A DNA stretch of 64,000 nt from NCBI RefSeq assembly GCF_024362695.1, contig NW_026063250.1, positions 62,001 to 126,000 of the forward strand. Reading direction: 5' to 3'. The DNA comes from Pectinophora gossypiella (taxonomy: Eukaryota > Arthropoda > Insecta > Lepidoptera > Gelechiidae). The notes under the pieces are model-generated. The model was not told the DNA's origin. It made no database searches and saw nothing but the letters and a program-made list of their open reading frames with translations. The position numbers and the translations under genes are program-made. Numbering within the stretch: the first letter of the stretch is position 1; each line of letters opens with the position of its first letter. Shown here piece after piece: positions 61,903-64,000 of this stretch.

Positions 61903-62270
61903 TTCATGAACAATAGGTTTTGATCTACTGATATATTTTCTCTAAATTTAAAGTAATGTTTCAAATTATCTGGCACCTTTTTAATATTATCTGGCCAACC
62001 CTCGACTGTGTAAGTTATTAATTGACTTAATTCCGAATCTTTTGATGTTTCCAAAATTAATTCCTGTTTTTGTTCATCTGTGCATTGCAGATAATTAGCA
62101 AGACCTATACAGTGTATTACTTCATACATATATGACTGATCCTCATCAATTTCCTCTAAATATGAGCGAGACAGCAAGTCAGCAATATGCATTAAACGAC
62201 CTTTCTGATATCTATACTTATAATAAATCTGTAGAGAGGTCAATTCTGTACATTAAATATTTTTTCAAAA
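61903..62270 (-). pseudogene. Gypsy pol fragment: end of RNase H
   Basis: RKGRLMHIADLLSRSYLEE-type RNase H tail followed by the linker KDSELSQLITYTVEGWPDN and an ISVDQNLLFMNDR segment. It continues into the integrase after the LINE-tail insertion. The upstream pol and 5' LTR are missing to the right. Confidence 0.75.
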
Positions 62271-62282
62271 TAACTATCAGGG

Positions 62283-62329
62283 GGTGATAAGTGGTCGATA
62301 CTGATGCCAAAAATGCAATCAGTAAAATT

Positions 62330-62386
<57 letters not shown>

Positions 62387-64000
62387 ATGTTCCTTATAGA
62401 AACAAAAACTACTGGACGGATTTCAATGAAACTTGGTACAATTATTCTTCACACTCCTGGACAGGTTATAGTATACTTTTCATCACGCTACAATCAATAG
62501 GAGCAGAGTAGTGAAGGGAAATCCTTTTGTATGAAAAATCTAAACCGCTCAAGTTAGACGTTTGAAATTTGGCATGCAGGTACCTTAGATACCGTAGAGG
62601 TGCAATAAGAAAGGAATTCCCGAAATTCCTACGGGAACGGGAATTAGCGGGAAAATCCTTTTGTATGAAAAATCTAAACCACTCAAGTTAGACGTTTGAA
62701 ATTTGGTATGCAGGTACCTTAGATACCGTAGAGGTACACTAAGAAAGGAATTCCCGAAATTCCCACGAGAACGGGAATTAGCGGGAAAATCCTTTTGTAT
62801 GAAAAATCTAAACCACTCAAGTTAGACGTTTGAAATTTGTCATGCAGGTACCTTAGATACCGTAGAGGTGTACTAAGAAAGGAATTCCCGAAATTCCCAC
62901 GGGAACGGCAATTAGCGGGAAAATCCTTTTGTATGAAAAATCTAAACCACTCAAGTTAGACGTTTGAAATTTGGCATGCAGGTACCATAAGTACCGTAGA
63001 GGTGCCCTAAGAAAGGAATTCCCAAAATTCTCACGGGAACGGGAATTAACGGGAAAATCCTTTTGTATGAAAAATCTAAACCATTCAAGTTAGATGTTTG
63101 AAATTTGGCTCGCAGGTACCTTAGATACCTTAGAGGTGCACTAAGAAAGGAATTCCCGAAATTCCCACGGGAACGGGAATTAGCGGGAAAATCCTTTTGT
63201 GTGAAAAATCTAAACCATTCAAGTTAGACGTTTGAAATTTGTCATGCAGGTACCTTAAATACCGTAGAGGTACACTAAGAAAGGAATTCCCGAAATTCCC
63301 ACGGGAACGGGAATTAGCGGGAAAATCCTTTTGTATGAAAAATCTAAACCACTCAAGTTAGACGTTTGAAATTTGGCATGCAGGTACCATAGGTACCGTA
63401 GAGGTGCACTAAGAAAGGAATTCCCGAAATTCCCACGAGAACGGGAATTAGCGGGAAAATCCTTTTGTATGAAAAATCTAAACCACTCAAGTTAGACGTT
63501 TGAAATTTGTCATGCAGGTACCTTAGATGCCGTAGAGGTGTACTAAGAAAGGAATTCCCGAAATTCCCACGGAAACGGGAATTAGCGGGAAAATCCTTTT
63601 GTATGAAAAATCTAAACCACTCAAGTTAGACGTTTGAAATTTGGCATGCAGGTACCATAAGTACCGTAGAGGTGCACTAAGAAAGGAATTCCCGAAATTC
63701 CCACGGGAACGGGAATTAGCGGGAAAATCCTTTTGTATGAAAAATCTAAACCACTCAAGTTAGACGTTTGAAATTTGGCATGCAGGTACTTTAGTAAACT
63801 TAAAGCTTAGTTGCAACAGGATATTACAAAATTCCCACGGGAACGGTAGTTAGCGGGAAAAACATTTGTATGAAAAAATCAAATCTAAATAAAAGAAGAA
63901 ACTGACTGACTCAGTGACTGACATAATCAACGCATAGCCTGAACGGCTAAACGTAGGCATTTGAAATTTGGAAGGGACATAGCTTAGGTACCGTAGAGGT
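62283..64000 (+). repeat. (GTCT)n microsatellite and strict 134-bp minisatellite
   Basis: TGTC repeats (about 13) at 62334-62387 are followed by CTACTGGACGGATTTCAATG-type sequence as in lepidopteran Helitron 5' regions. From 62521, units starting ATCCTTTTGTATGAAAAATC lie at 62521, 62655, 62789, 62923, 63057, 63191, 63325, 63459, 63593 and 63727, exactly 134 bp apart with only substitutions. The array degrades after 63780. A CTGA microsatellite at 63902-63925 may start the next element, which leaves the window. Confidence 0.85.

Noticed and set aside
1..64000. CRISPR arrays, rRNA, tRNA genes, prokaryotic operons
   Set aside because: None found: tandem repeats here lack spacer structure, tRNA-like sequences are SINE heads or repeat arms, and the DNA is clearly eukaryotic.

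Overview
The window is a repeat-dense stretch of an insect nuclear genome, almost certainly a moth or butterfly. It is AT-rich. It carries Helitron termini of the lepidopteran type (TC...TACTAATATTATAAATGCG at the 5' end, CTAG^T after a GC hairpin at the 3' end), several complete or broken non-LTR retrotransposons (LINEs), Ty3/gypsy-type LTR retrotransposons, tRNA-derived SINEs, MITEs and long minisatellites. No prokaryotic gene is present. Nearly all recognisable coding sequence belongs to mobile elements; host-gene evidence is limited to a few exons.

Layout. 1-1803: a ~164-bp satellite, 11 units, with higher-order structure. 1804-2970: nothing recognisable. 2971-9195: a tandem array of exon-like units with splice signals, ending in a terminal exon with a poly(A) signal; it is interrupted by a foldback MITE (4068-4560) and by a full-length LINE (4891-8791, 6-bp target duplication). 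9301-16435: four head-to-tail Helitron-like blocks, each filled with ~250-bp minisatellite units. 16440-22910: mostly host DNA with SINEs, a hAT MITE with a perfect 8-bp duplication (20229-20762), an E2F-like promoter site and the 5' exons of an unidentified plus-strand gene; a possible minus-strand terminal exon lies at 18670-18795. 22913-32200: three LINEs nested in each other on the minus strand (A in B in C), with 4-5 bp target duplications. 32473-38004: a complete Jockey-like LINE with both ORFs open, a 34-A tail and a 12-bp duplication. 38271-39620: a foldback repeat, an interspersed repeat and an orphan terminal exon.

40165-53127: a broken autonomous Helitron (protease-like ORF plus Rep/helicase), truncated by a second Helitron end. 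Next comes a non-autonomous Helitron (45834-52582) split by an LTR element (47064-52483) whose LTRs are nearly identical although its pol is mostly deleted. A LINE reverse-transcriptase fragment follows. 53313-59888: a nearly intact minus-strand Ty3/gypsy element with identical 112-bp LTRs. It carries two small ORFs upstream of gag, one with a myristoylation-type start and a membrane helix. 60440-62270: a gypsy fragment split by a short LINE tail. 62283-64000: a (GTCT)n microsatellite and a strictly 134-bp minisatellite running towards the window edge.

The elements do not form a pathway; the useful information is relative age and nesting. Open ORFs and clean duplications mark the 4891 LINE, the 32473 LINE and the 53313 gypsy element as young, while the autonomous Helitron and the LINE C copy are dead. 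The most interesting candidates are the gypsy element with membrane-type ORFs before gag, the Helitron with a protease-like domain, the trans-mobilised LTR derivative with duplicated gag and a CCAAT minisatellite, and the tandem exon array.
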